64,000 nt of DNA from JAGVSR01 sp963750715 (GTDB lineage Bacteria; Pseudomonadota; Alphaproteobacteria; Rhizobiales; Hyphomicrobiaceae): contig CAVVRP010000014.1 in NCBI GenBank assembly GCA_963750715.1, positions 1 to 64,000 of the forward strand, given 5' to 3'. The stretch's first letter is position 1, and the number at the start of each line of letters is the position of its first letter. Shown here piece after piece: positions 52,790 through 62,279 of this stretch. A program made the translations under genes and the position numbers. The notes beneath the pieces were generated by a model. The model saw only the letters and a program-made list of their open reading frames with translations, did not search any database and had not been told where the DNA came from.

Positions 52790-54338
52790 TGCAATCGTCA
52801 TCGGCGGCGGATCGAATGGCATGGCGGCCGCAGGACGACTCGCCAAGGCGGGACGCAAGCTGCTGGTTCTCGAACGTGCGGCAGTCCCCGGCGGCGGAGC
52901 GCAAACACAACAGTTCGCACCGGGTTTCAAAACAAGTCCGGTCGCCCACCTTTTGACCATGCTCGATCCCCGCGTCGAGCATGGCCTGGAACTCGCGCGC
53001 CACGGGTTGTCCTACGCGGCAAGAAGCGTCGCGACGACGGCTCTTTGCGCCAGCGGAGATCATCTTGTACTCGACGGCGCATACGGCGCCAGTGTTCGCG
53101 GTTCACTTTCCAATGCCGATCACAGAAACTGGGCTGCTCTGCGCGCCAAACTCCTGCGATTTGCCGCCGTTCTACGTCCATTGAAGGATATGACGCCGCC
53201 GAGCCCCGGTGGCGGCCGGAACAACGAGTTGATGAAGCTTGCCAACCTCGGTCTCAAGACCCGCATGCTGGGTCGCGACGACATGCGCGAACTCATGCGT
53301 ATGCTTCTGATCAACGTCGCCGATGCGCTGGACGACGAAATCACGGACGACCGCTTGAAAGGCCTTGTTGCCTTCGACGCTGTTCTGGGCGCGCACCTGG
53401 GGCCACGCTCACCCAATTCCCTTCTGCTTCTTCTCAATCGCCTTTCTGCCGAAGCCGCCGGCGAAGCCGCGGGCTTGGCGCTGCCGAGCGGTGGCATGGG
53501 CGCGGTTGCGAATTCAATGAGCGATGCTCTCAAAGCCAGTGGCGTCGAAATACGAACGGGCGCACGGGTGCAAGCACTGCGCATCGAAAATGATCGCGCG
53601 GTCGGCGTCGTTTTGGAGAGCGGAGAAGTGATCGCGGCTACAGTGATTATCTCGGCCGTCAACCCGAGAACCACATTCCTCGACCTTGTCGGCGCCGGCA
53701 ACCTCGACACGGAAACAATCCGCCGGTCGCGCGCCATCCGAATGCGGGGCAATGCCTGCAAGCTACATCTGGCATTGAGCGCGGCACCCGACTTCATGGG
53801 TGCCAATCTGGCGACGCGGCTCGTGATCGCGCCATCGTTGAAGGCGGTGGAAGACGCATTCAATGCCTCAAAGTACGGTGAGTACGCGCATGATCCCGTC
53901 ATGGAAATCATCTTGCCAAGTGCGTTCGAAGACGGGCACGCGCCGGTAGGCCGTCACGTCCTCTCCGCAATCGTGCAATTCGCGCCCTACGATCTGCGGC
54001 AAGGCTGGGAGACTGGGCGCGAACTTTTCCTAGAGCGGATCATGTCGACGCTCGAGACCTACTCTCCCGATATTCGTTCACTTGTCGTGAAGGCTGAGCT
54101 TCTCACTCCCGTCGACCTCGAGCAGCGCTTCGGGTTCGTGGGCGGCAATTGGCATCACGGCGAACTGGCTGCCGAGCGCATGCTGTTCCTGCGACCGATG
54201 ATCGGCGCATCTCAATATGATACACCAATTCCCGGCCTCTATCTCGCCGGCGCGGGTTGCCATCCGGGAGGCGGCATTTCTGGTGCCGCAGGTTGGAATG
54301 CCGCTGAGCGCATCCTCAGTGTGGAGGGCGGCCGATGA
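52770..54338 (+). CDS. FAD-dependent oxidoreductase, phytoene-dehydrogenase-like, copy 2
   Basis: This is a paralogue of the preceding gene with the same domains: VIGGGSNGMAAAGRLAKAGR with VLERAAVPGGGAQTQQF at the N-terminus and AGAGCHPGGGISGAAGWNAA at the C-terminus. It is 522 residues long and clearly diverged from copy 1, so the two may act as a pair or on successive substrates. The start at 52770 overlaps the end of copy 1; an ATG six bases later is equally possible. The next gene starts at an ATGA overlap. Confidence 0.8.
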   Translation: MPMTSYDAIVIGGGSNGMAAAGRLAKAGRKLLVLERAAVPGGGAQTQQFAPGFKTSPVAHLLTMLDPRVEHGLELARHGLSYAARSVATTALCASGDHLVLDGAYGASVRGSLSNADHRNWAALRAKLLRFAAVLRPLKDMTPPSPGGGRNNELMKLANLGLKTRMLGRDDMRELMRMLLINVADALDDEITDDRLKGLVAFDAVLGAHLGPRSPNSLLLLLNRLSAEAAGEAAGLALPSGGMGAVANSMSDALKASGVEIRTGARVQALRIENDRAVGVVLESGEVIAATVIISAVNPRTTFLDLVGAGNLDTETIRRSRAIRMRGNACKLHLALSAAPDFMGANLATRLVIAPSLKAVEDAFNASKYGEYAHDPVMEIILPSAFEDGHAPVGRHVLSAIVQFAPYDLRQGWETGRELFLERIMSTLETYSPDIRSLVVKAELLTPVDLEQRFGFVGGNWHHGELAAERMLFLRPMIGASQYDTPIPGLYLAGAGCHPGGGISGAAGWNAAERILSVEGGR

Positions 54339-55537
54339 ATGATCACCGCCTGCATTTCAAGACGCCTCTGCTGAGCTCGCCGTTTCACGTACGAACGGCG
54401 GCCATGAACAAACTCGATAGCTGGGCGCCGTGGGCGGGCTATATCGCAGCACTCGAGTACGACGACCTTTCGATGGAGTACACCGCGCTGCGCAACCAGG
54501 CGAGCGTGTACGACCTGTCTCCGATGATCAAGTACCGTGTCACCGGCAAGGATGCGGTGGCGTATCTCAACCGGCTGACCTTGCGAGATGTCGAGAAGTT
54601 GAAAGTCGGGCAGATTCACTACACGGCATGGTGCGACGAACACGGCAAGCTGCTCGACGATGGCACGCTGTTCCGGTTCGGCGAGACAGACTTCCGCCTG
54701 TGCTGCCAGGAACGCCACCTGCCGTGGCTGCTCGACAGCGCCATCGGATTTGGTATCACCGTTGAAGAAGAGACGGATGTGATCGCGGCCCTGTCGCTGC
54801 AAGGGCCATGTTCCGGCGCAGTCCTGCGACAGGCGGGCTTCTCGAACGCCGCGCAGCTGAAGCCGTTCCAGATGGCGGACTTCGCATTCGGATCATCGGG
54901 GACCCTGACGATTTCGCGTACGGGGTTTACCGGCGACCTCGGTTATGAGCTTTGGACAACGCCCGACCGCGCAATAGAACTCTGGGATATCCTGTTCAGT
55001 GCGGGCGCGCCGTATGGGATCCGCGCCATTGGTACCAGCGCGCTCAGCATGGCCCGGATCGAGGCCGGTTTCATCATCACGAACGTCGACTTCATCGCAG
55101 CCGAACAGGCCGTTCGGAATGATCGCACGAGATCACCGTTCGAAATGGGACTCGACTGGATGATCGACTTCGGTAAGGGCCACTTCAACGGCCGTCGCGC
55201 CCTGCTCCAGGAAAAATCACGCAACACGTCGAAGTGGGCGCTGGTGGGCCTCAATATTGAAGGCAATGTCTCGGCTGAGAACTCCCTCGTCTACTATAAC
55301 AAGAGGCACGAAGCGGGTTACATTACGGGCGGCATCTGGTCGCCGACGGTGAAGCGGAGCATAGCGCTTGCCATGCTGGAGCGGCCCTTTCTCGCCGGCA
55401 AATCGGATGACCTGTGGGTCGAAATCTACGCCCTGCGCGAGCTGCAGTATCACAAGTTGATGGTACGGGCCCGAATTACTCCACGGCCCTTCTTCGCCCC
55501 ACCGCGGCGGCGGGCAACACCGCCCGCAGACTTTTGA
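54335..55537 (+). CDS. GcvT-like aminomethyltransferase
   Basis: The 400-residue product has the folate-binding fold of the glycine-cleavage T protein and of the C-terminal domains of sarcosine and dimethylglycine dehydrogenases. Characteristic parts are LRNQASVYDLSPMIKYRVTG, DEHGKLLDDGTLFRFGETDF (the Asp near the folate), RTGFTGDLGYELW and SMARIEAGFIITNVDF. Such proteins transfer a one-carbon unit from an oxidised N-methyl group to tetrahydrofolate and so capture formaldehyde equivalents. Its place between FAD enzymes and Rieske demethylase-like enzymes supports N-methyl oxidation. Confidence 0.83.
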   Translation: MNDHRLHFKTPLLSSPFHVRTAAMNKLDSWAPWAGYIAALEYDDLSMEYTALRNQASVYDLSPMIKYRVTGKDAVAYLNRLTLRDVEKLKVGQIHYTAWCDEHGKLLDDGTLFRFGETDFRLCCQERHLPWLLDSAIGFGITVEEETDVIAALSLQGPCSGAVLRQAGFSNAAQLKPFQMADFAFGSSGTLTISRTGFTGDLGYELWTTPDRAIELWDILFSAGAPYGIRAIGTSALSMARIEAGFIITNVDFIAAEQAVRNDRTRSPFEMGLDWMIDFGKGHFNGRRALLQEKSRNTSKWALVGLNIEGNVSAENSLVYYNKRHEAGYITGGIWSPTVKRSIALAMLERPFLAGKSDDLWVEIYALRELQYHKLMVRARITPRPFFAPPRRRATPPADF

Positions 55538-55553
55538 TGAAAGGGAGGCGATC

Positions 55554-56711
55554 ATGAACGAGAACGTTCCATTTCATCCTGCTTCGCCCCTGCTCCGGCA
55601 TTGCGAGCCGTCGCTTCCGGCATATACCTATTACGACCAAAATTGGTACGAGCAGGAGCAAAGCAAGGTCTGGTCCAACAACTGGATCTATGTCGGCCAC
55701 ACAAACGATCTACCCGTCATGACGATGCGCCGGGTGTCCGTTGCCGGGCAGAACCTGTTGCTGGTGAAGGATCAGGACGGTTCTATCACCTGCTTTCACA
55801 ATACCTGCCGGCATCGCGGGTCGGAGTTATGTGCGGCTGTGGAAACAAAGCTCGGCGCGAGGCTAATCACCTGCCCGTATCATCAGTGGAGCTACACGCT
55901 GAAGGGGGGCCTCGTTGGGACGCCGTTCATTACGGTCACCGATGACTTAAAACGGGAGCAGCTTGGCCTTTTCCGCGTCCACGTGACCGAATGGAACGGC
56001 TTTGTCTTCGTTAGCCTTGCTGACGTGGCCCCGGCGTTTTCCAGCGTGCCGGATTTAGGTCTTGCCGTTTTTGACAATTGGCCAATGCGAGATCTCATGA
56101 CCGGGCACAAGTTGGTCACGGAACTCGCCTGCAACTGGAAAATATTCTGGGAGAACTTCAATGAGTGCCTGCATTGCCCGGGCATTCATCCCGAGCTGAG
56201 CAAATTGGTACCCATCTATCGGCGCGGCGTGATGGCCTATGACGAGGCCGCGGATTGGACACCGCAAACGCCGCGGCCGACACAAAACATCAAAGACGGC
56301 GCAAGCACGTGGACCAGGAACGGACGTCCATGCGGTCCGACGTTTCCGCGGCTCACGGCTGATGAGCGGACGGCCGGATACACCTTCGTCACTCTGCTTC
56401 CAACAATGTTTATCGTTGCGCATGTCGACTACGTCCGGGCTGTATCGCTGAGGCCGCTCGGACCGGAGAGAACCGAGCTAACAGCTGAATGGCTCTTCAC
56501 TGAAGACACTTTGCACTCGCCCGATTTCGATCTCGACAACGTTGTCGAATTTGCCGCCACCGTCATCCGCGAAGATGGCGACGCCTGCGAAATGAACCAG
56601 CGCGGTCTGCGCAGTAAAAGGTTCGAGCGGGGAATTCTCGTTCCGCAGGAGTATGCTATCTTCAAATTCCACGAATGGGTCCGTCGTCAAATGCAAGAGG
56701 CCCTGTCATGA
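55554..56711 (+). CDS. Rieske oxygenase alpha subunit 1, quaternary-amine type
   Basis: This is a ring-hydroxylating-oxygenase-type alpha subunit of 385 residues. The Rieske cluster ligands are C85-x-H87 (CRHRG) and C107 with H110 (CPYHQWSY). The mononuclear iron site is in NWKIFWENFNECLHCPGIHP with H207 and H212. The bridging acid is Glu204, where dioxygenases such as naphthalene dioxygenase have Asp. Glu is found in the carnitine monooxygenase CntA, and the group also contains glycine betaine and stachydrine demethylases. An N-demethylation or C-N cleavage is therefore likely. No reductase gene is present in the window. Confidence 0.85.
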   Translation: MNENVPFHPASPLLRHCEPSLPAYTYYDQNWYEQEQSKVWSNNWIYVGHTNDLPVMTMRRVSVAGQNLLLVKDQDGSITCFHNTCRHRGSELCAAVETKLGARLITCPYHQWSYTLKGGLVGTPFITVTDDLKREQLGLFRVHVTEWNGFVFVSLADVAPAFSSVPDLGLAVFDNWPMRDLMTGHKLVTELACNWKIFWENFNECLHCPGIHPELSKLVPIYRRGVMAYDEAADWTPQTPRPTQNIKDGASTWTRNGRPCGPTFPRLTADERTAGYTFVTLLPTMFIVAHVDYVRAVSLRPLGPERTELTAEWLFTEDTLHSPDFDLDNVVEFAATVIREDGDACEMNQRGLRSKRFERGILVPQEYAIFKFHEWVRRQMQEALS

Positions 56712-57940
56712 ACGTTGCGACTTCGCCGCCCAAGAACTGGGATCGCCGCGGGCTTCCCGGCTGGACCTATAGCAGTGAAGCATTGTTCGAACTTGAGAAG
56801 CGAGAAGTTTTCCAGACACACTGGCAAATTGCTGCGCATGTAAGTGATCTGCCGCGAACTGGTTCCTACGTAACGTTCGATATCGGCGAAGAACGCGCTG
56901 TCGTGGTGCGCGGGGATGACGGTGTCATTCGTGCCTTCAATAATCTTTGCCGCCATCGCGGCGCGCGCGTGGCGCCGGACGCCCAGGGGCAATGCAAGAA
57001 TGCACTGGTCTGCCCGTTCCACGGCTGGGTTTACAATCTCAACGGAACTCTGCGGGGCCCCGCCCGGCCAAAAAGCTTCGGCGAACTCAACAAAAGCCAA
57101 TTCGGGCTGAAACCGCTCGAGGCCGAGATCTGGCTTGGATTCATCTTCGTTCGGTTCAGACCGGGGCCACAGCCGGCGGTCAGCGATCTTCTGGCGCCAT
57201 ATGCAGAGGATCTATCGCACTTCATGATCGAGGATCTCGTTCCCGCAAGCGGCTTTTTGACGATGCGTTCACCCGTCAACTGGAAGTCGGTGCGCGACGT
57301 CGACAACGAAGGCTACCACGTTGCCATGGCTCACCCAGGTCTTCAGGACCTGTACGGAGCCAGCTACCGCGATGTCGCCTATCCCAACGGATTGAGTGTT
57401 TCGAAGGGACCTTACAACGGACATGCCGGTCGGCGCTGGAGCGTGCGCAACTACGTCAAGCTGGCTCCCGAGGCAACCTGGTTGCCGGAAGACATGCGAC
57501 GGCAGTGGGCGTACTACGGACTTTTTCCAAACGCGGTGATCGCGACCACGCCCGAACTCGTACAGTTCTATCAGGAATTTCCCGTCTCCCCGAACGAGAC
57601 GGTGATCCGCGGCGCAACCTACCGGCGGCGCGATGAAAGCAGACAACTGCGCATAGCGCGCTATCTGGCGCAAAGAATCGATAGGGAAACGTCCCGTGAG
57701 GATCTGCAGCTCACCATCTGGTCCAACGAGGCTATGAAATCCGCAGCGTTCGAAGGCTTCCACCTGTCCGATCTGGAGTATGGCGTCCGCAGCCATCATG
57801 ATCAGTTGCGGCGCCTGCTTCCCATCATGACGCTGGAGAAGGCGCCGCCCGAGTTGCTCATCGGCGAGTTGAATTGCGAATTGCTCGCAAAGTCCGGCCT
57901 TGCATCAGTGATCCAAACTCAGGAAAGGCATCCGCAATGA
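56708..57940 (+). CDS. Rieske oxygenase alpha subunit 2
   Basis: The ATG at 56708 overlaps the previous stop (ATGA). The 410-residue protein has Rieske ligands C81-x-H83 (CRHRGARVAP) and C102 with H105 (CPFHGWVYN), and an iron site VRDVDNEGYHVAMAHPG with H204 and H209. It also has Glu201 at the bridging position. The sequence is quite different from subunit 1 outside the motifs, so it is a separate oxygenase rather than a recent copy or a beta subunit. Two successive demethylations, or two substrates, are the obvious readings. Confidence 0.85.
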   Translation: MNVATSPPKNWDRRGLPGWTYSSEALFELEKREVFQTHWQIAAHVSDLPRTGSYVTFDIGEERAVVVRGDDGVIRAFNNLCRHRGARVAPDAQGQCKNALVCPFHGWVYNLNGTLRGPARPKSFGELNKSQFGLKPLEAEIWLGFIFVRFRPGPQPAVSDLLAPYAEDLSHFMIEDLVPASGFLTMRSPVNWKSVRDVDNEGYHVAMAHPGLQDLYGASYRDVAYPNGLSVSKGPYNGHAGRRWSVRNYVKLAPEATWLPEDMRRQWAYYGLFPNAVIATTPELVQFYQEFPVSPNETVIRGATYRRRDESRQLRIARYLAQRIDRETSREDLQLTIWSNEAMKSAAFEGFHLSDLEYGVRSHHDQLRRLLPIMTLEKAPPELLIGELNCELLAKSGLASVIQTQERHPQ

Positions 57941-59043
57941 CCAAACTTTCACGACGCACGGCGTTGAGCCTCGTTGGTGGCGCCGCTCTCAGTTCGCCGT
58001 TCGTCCTTTGCGCCCGCGCGGATGATGCCGTCGTCAACGTATATAACTGGGCCGACTACATCGGCGAAACAACGATCGAGGACTTCGAAAAGGCGACCGG
58101 CATAAAAGTCACGTACGACACCTATAGCTCCACCGAAGAGATGGAAGCCAAGATGCTGGCGGGGAGAACCGGCTATGACGTGGTCAACATGGCCGGCAAC
58201 AACGTGCCACGCTTCATCAAGGCTGGCATTTTCGAGAAGCTCGATCGTTCGAAGCTGTCAGGCTGGGACAGTCAGGATGCCGAAATCATCCGCATCCTCA
58301 ATGGGTGGGATCCGGGCAACCAGTACGGCATGCCCTATTTGTGGGGAACGACCGGCATTACGTATAATGTCGATATGGTCAAGCAGCGCGTTCCCGACGC
58401 CGATCTTGACTCGATGGATTTGATTTTCAAGCCCGAGCTTGCGGCAAAGCTCGCTGATTGCGGTATCTCGATGCTTGATTCGCAGCAAGACATCCTGCGG
58501 ATGGCGCTTGGCTACCTTGGCATAGACAGCGACACGCCCGATATCGCGAACTATCAGAAAGTCGTCGACCTCTACAAACCCATTCGCAAGTACATTCGGA
58601 CCTTCGACAGCACCAATTACCTCAACGCAATTCCCAACAAGGAATTGTGCGTTATCAATAGCTGGTCGGGTGACTATGCGACCGCCAAGACGCGCGCGGC
58701 AGAGGCCGGGGTCGAGATCAATCTAGCCTACTTCGTTCCCAAGACGGGCGCCCCCGCGTGGATCGACTGCATGTGCATCCCTGCCGACGCAAAGCACAAG
58801 GACAACGCTCACAAATTTCTCAACTTCCTCCTCCAGCCCGAAGTCATCGCCGGCTGTACCAACTTCGTCAACTACGCAAATGCCAACCTAGCCTCGAAAA
58901 AATTCGTCAAACCGGAGATTCTCAGCAATCCCGCCATCTATCCCGACGAGGCTACGATGAAGCGGCTTTGGGCGCCGAAGCCTTTGACGGAGGAACAGGA
59001 CCGGGCGCTAACGCGGATTTTCACCGAGATCAAATCCGGCTGA
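57937..59043 (+). CDS. Polyamine-type ABC transporter substrate-binding protein
   Basis: The ATG overlaps the previous stop. A twin-arginine-like signal (LSRRTALSLVGGAALSSPFV) precedes a PotD/PotF-type fold: VVNVYNWADYIGETTIEDFE, GYDVVNMAGNNVPRFIKAGI, GMPYLWGTTGITYNVD and LCVINSWSGDYATAK. The protein binds cationic amines in the periplasm in known relatives. With the next three genes it makes a complete transporter. Given the oxygenases, the cargo may be a methylated amine or betaine rather than putrescine or spermidine. Confidence 0.88.
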   Translation: MTKLSRRTALSLVGGAALSSPFVLCARADDAVVNVYNWADYIGETTIEDFEKATGIKVTYDTYSSTEEMEAKMLAGRTGYDVVNMAGNNVPRFIKAGIFEKLDRSKLSGWDSQDAEIIRILNGWDPGNQYGMPYLWGTTGITYNVDMVKQRVPDADLDSMDLIFKPELAAKLADCGISMLDSQQDILRMALGYLGIDSDTPDIANYQKVVDLYKPIRKYIRTFDSTNYLNAIPNKELCVINSWSGDYATAKTRAAEAGVEINLAYFVPKTGAPAWIDCMCIPADAKHKDNAHKFLNFLLQPEVIAGCTNFVNYANANLASKKFVKPEILSNPAIYPDEATMKRLWAPKPLTEEQDRALTRIFTEIKSG

Positions 59044-59097
59044 CAACCTGCTCGCCGTAGCGGGTTCCTGTTCAGGTCGCGGAGTATAAAGGACACC

Positions 59098-60231
59098 ATG
59101 ACGGGAACGGGGGTTAATCAGTCTACGGCAAGCGGCAAGGCACCGCTGATCCGGATAAGCTCGGTTACCAAACGGTTCGGTGATTTTGTTGCCGTCGACG
59201 ATGTTTCGATCGACATAAATCAGGGGGAATTGTTCGCCCTTCTGGGTGGTTCAGGCTGCGGCAAGACCACACTGCTGCGTATGATCGCCGGATTCGAACA
59301 TCCGACGAGCGGCACGATATTCATAGACGGTCAGGACATGGCTGACGTGCCGCCCTATGACCGGCCCGTGAACATGATGTTTCAGTCCTACGCGCTGTTT
59401 CCGCATATGACGGTCGAGAAAAATGTCGGGTACGGCCTCAAGCACGAAGCGATGAGCGAAGCCGAGCGGCGGGATCGAGTTCGTCAGATGCTCGACCTTG
59501 TTCAGATGGGGCACTTGGCAGGACGCAAACCCCACCAGCTGTCGGGTGGGCAGCGCCAGCGCGTTGCTCTTGCCCGCGCCCTCGCCAAACAGCCAAAGGT
59601 TTTGCTGCTCGACGAGCCCCTCGGCGCGCTGGACAAGAAACTGCGCGAACACACTCAATTCGAGATCTCGAACATCCAGTACAAGACCGGCATCACTTTT
59701 GTAGTGGTTACGCATGATCAGGAGGAGGCAATGACCCTCGCCTGCCGGATTGCCGTCATGGACAAAGGCGTTGTCCGGCAGATTGGCACCGCGACGGAGG
59801 TTTACGAGTACCCCAACAGTACGATGGTCGCCGGCTTTGTCGGGTCGATCAATATGTTTGAAGGCAGCGTCATCTCATGCTCGCAGGATTCGACCATGAT
59901 CGCCGTGCCCAAGATCGGCATGACGATGAAAGCGCGCCGTGACCAAAGACTTTCCGAGGGACACAAAATCAATGTCGCGATACGCCCAGAGAAGATAGCA
60001 ATCACGCGCGAGCAACCAACGGGCTCGGACAACGCCATCCTGGGCCATGTTCACGATCTAGGCTACTTCGGCAAGGATTCGCTCTACCGTGTGAAGCTGC
60101 CGACAGGCGCGGTTCTATCTGTCAACAGTGTCAATTCCCGACGCGCCAGCGAAAACGAACGCATCGCACAATGGGAGGATGAGGTTTGGCTGTCCTTTGA
60201 TCCGTCGTCCGTGATCCTGCTGCTGGAGTGA
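59098..60231 (+). CDS. ABC transporter ATPase, PotA/PotG type
   Basis: Walker A (LGGSGCGKTTLLRMIAGFEH), the signature LSGGQRQRVALARALAKQ, Walker B (KVLLLDEPLGALD) and the switch His (VVTHDQEEAM) are all intact. A C-terminal TOBE-like domain (NVAIRPEKIAITREQP) is typical of polyamine and sugar importers. It is 377 residues long, and 54 bases separate it from the binding-protein gene. Confidence 0.9.
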   Translation: MTGTGVNQSTASGKAPLIRISSVTKRFGDFVAVDDVSIDINQGELFALLGGSGCGKTTLLRMIAGFEHPTSGTIFIDGQDMADVPPYDRPVNMMFQSYALFPHMTVEKNVGYGLKHEAMSEAERRDRVRQMLDLVQMGHLAGRKPHQLSGGQRQRVALARALAKQPKVLLLDEPLGALDKKLREHTQFEISNIQYKTGITFVVVTHDQEEAMTLACRIAVMDKGVVRQIGTATEVYEYPNSTMVAGFVGSINMFEGSVISCSQDSTMIAVPKIGMTMKARRDQRLSEGHKINVAIRPEKIAITREQPTGSDNAILGHVHDLGYFGKDSLYRVKLPTGAVLSVNSVNSRRASENERIAQWEDEVWLSFDPSSVILLLE

Positions 60232-60233
60232 TC

Positions 60234-61178
60234 ATGAAAGACACCGCTGAAGACGCCGCCGTGAGCATCCGCAACTGGTTCGACAAGTCCGGCTGGCGCA
60301 GCATGATCATCGCCACGCCCTACCTTTGGCTGATTGCGTTTTTCTTCTTGCCGTTTTTGATCGTCGTTGCGATGAGCGTCGCCACCACCGCCTCTCAATC
60401 ACCGCCGTTCGCTTTTCTCGATAGCTGGCCGTACGTGCGGTTCGATAACTTTGCCCGGCTGTTCCAGGAGCACCTTTTCCTCAGGTCCTTCCTCATTTCT
60501 CTGGCCAACGCCTCAGTAACCACGATCCTGTGTCTGTTGCTCGGCTACCCGATGGCCCTGGGGCTCACGCGCGTCAGCCGGTCCTGGAGAAACCTGCTGC
60601 TGATGCTTGTCATCTTGCCCTTCTGGACTTCATTTTTGTTGCGCGTGTACGCCTGGATCGGGCTGATGGGTACGAACAGCTGGTTCAACAAGTGGCTCAC
60701 GTCAACGATAAACACGGTATTGCCTCAGGAACTGGCGCTGCACTCCATACAAATGACGAACACGAACTTCGCCGTCGTTCTGGTCATGGTCTACACGTAC
60801 CTGCCTTTCATGATCCTGCCTCTGTACGCCAACCTGGAGAAACTCGAAGGTTCTCTCAACGAAGCCGCGCTCGATCTGGGATCACGTCCTTGGCAGGTAT
60901 TTCGCGACATCACGCTGCCGCTTTCAATTCCCGGCATCATCGCAGGAGGCCTCCTGGTCTTCATTCCCGCATCGGGCGAACTCATCATCCCGAGCCTTGT
61001 TGGAAACTCCGCCGATCCAATGATCGGGCGCGTCATTTCCGATCAGTTCTCTGCGGCGCGCGACTGGCCGATGGCATCCGCCGTCGCAGTTGCATTGTTG
61101 TTTCTTCTCGTGTTTCCGATGATGGCCTACAGCCACTTCGAGACGAAAGCCAAGTCACGCAGGGATGCAGATCAATGA
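60234..61178 (+). CDS. ABC transporter permease 1, PotB/PotH type
   Basis: The 314-residue protein has six membrane helices and the EAA loop ALDLGSRPWQVFRDITLPLS that contacts the ATPase. The ATG at 60234 lies two bases after the ATPase stop. The extended periplasmic part between helices 1 and 2 (FAFLDSWPYVRFDNFARLFQ) is typical of PotB/PotH. Confidence 0.9.
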   Translation: MKDTAEDAAVSIRNWFDKSGWRSMIIATPYLWLIAFFFLPFLIVVAMSVATTASQSPPFAFLDSWPYVRFDNFARLFQEHLFLRSFLISLANASVTTILCLLLGYPMALGLTRVSRSWRNLLLMLVILPFWTSFLLRVYAWIGLMGTNSWFNKWLTSTINTVLPQELALHSIQMTNTNFAVVLVMVYTYLPFMILPLYANLEKLEGSLNEAALDLGSRPWQVFRDITLPLSIPGIIAGGLLVFIPASGELIIPSLVGNSADPMIGRVISDQFSAARDWPMASAVAVALLFLLVFPMMAYSHFETKAKSRRDADQ

Positions 61179-62014
61179 ATCGGCGTCCCGTATTTCTGAT
61201 CAGTTGCCTCTGCTTCGGATTCGCGTTCTTTTACGTACCGATCTTGTCGATGATTGTGTTCTCGTTCAACAAGTCTCGGCTCGCCACGGTCTGGGGCGGC
61301 TTCTCGACCGAGTGGTACGGCCGCCTGTTTCGCAACGACCAGATCATGGACGCCGCGTTGTTATCGCTGAAGATAGCAGTCGTCAGCGCCACGTTGGCGA
61401 CCATCCTCGGCACCATGGCAGGAATTGCACTGGCACGATTTAAGACATTTCGGGGAAGGACCGCCTTTTCCGGAATGGTGACGGCTCCTCTGATCATGCC
61501 CGAGGTCATCACCGGAATTTCCATGCTCATGCTCTTTATCGTCATGGCGGAAGTCATCGGCTGGCCCAGCAGTCGCGGCTTCACCACGATCACCATCGCG
61601 CATATCACGTTCTCCATGACATACGTCGCGACCATCGTGCGTGCGCGCCTGTCCGAAGCGGATATCGCGATAGAGGAAGCCGCCCTCGATCTCGGTTCCA
61701 AGCCATGGCAGGTGTTGTTGGATATCACCCTCCCTGTCATCTCGCCGGCGATCGTCACCGGTTGGTTGCTCGCATTCACGATCTCTCTCGATGATGTCGT
61801 GATCACGAGCTTCACGACGGGGCCCGGATCGACCACTTTACCGATTCTCATCTGGAGCAAGGTCAAGTTGGGCGTGACCCCGGACATCAACGCGCTGGCT
61901 ACAATCATTGTTCTGACGGTCGGGGTGGTCGTGATTACAGCCACCATGATAATGAACCGGTTCGAAGCGCGGAAAGAACTCGACACGCAGCTGGCGCAGA
62001 AAAACAATGGCTGA
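61175..62014 (+). CDS. ABC transporter permease 2, PotC/PotI type
   Basis: The ATG at 61175 overlaps the stop of permease 1. The 279-residue protein has six membrane helices and the EAA loop AALDLGSKPWQVLLDITLPV. The N-terminal FFYVPILSMIVFSFNKSRLA and AFTISLDDVVITSFTTGPGS are hallmarks of PotC/PotI. It completes the transporter. Confidence 0.9.
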   Translation: MNRRPVFLISCLCFGFAFFYVPILSMIVFSFNKSRLATVWGGFSTEWYGRLFRNDQIMDAALLSLKIAVVSATLATILGTMAGIALARFKTFRGRTAFSGMVTAPLIMPEVITGISMLMLFIVMAEVIGWPSSRGFTTITIAHITFSMTYVATIVRARLSEADIAIEEAALDLGSKPWQVLLDITLPVISPAIVTGWLLAFTISLDDVVITSFTTGPGSTTLPILIWSKVKLGVTPDINALATIIVLTVGVVVITATMIMNRFEARKELDTQLAQKNNG

Positions 62015-62279
62015 GGCGAATCCGGTCACCGAGGAGGAAGATGCCCGGCAATTGGCGGCGCTCAATTCTACATCGAATGAGCCATTGGCGGGTCGCGCCC
62101 GCTATGCGGCAGCGATGTACTTCTACCACCGAGGCCTCATCAGCGAAGACAGCCTTGAAGTGTATCGGACTTGTTCGGTATTCGACCATGAAGACCCGCG
62201 GCCCGTTCTCGAGTTGCTGGGGCTCGCCGATGAGATCAGCGCTTTGGGTTCATCAATTAAAAGGAGGATAGAACCATGA
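62007..62279 (+). CDS. Small hypothetical operon protein, 90 residues
   Basis: The ATG overlaps the end of permease 2 by eight bases and the stop overlaps the cupin start, so it is firmly inside the operon. The acidic product (AEANPVTEEEDARQLAALNS, ARYAAAMYFYHRGLISEDSL, CSVFDHEDPRPVLELLGLAD) is probably helical. It has no Cys pair, signal or membrane segment. I recognise no family. The position suggests a role with the oxygenases or the cupin, but nothing in the sequence shows one. Confidence 0.7.
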   Translation: MAEANPVTEEEDARQLAALNSTSNEPLAGRARYAAAMYFYHRGLISEDSLEVYRTCSVFDHEDPRPVLELLGLADEISALGSSIKRRIEP

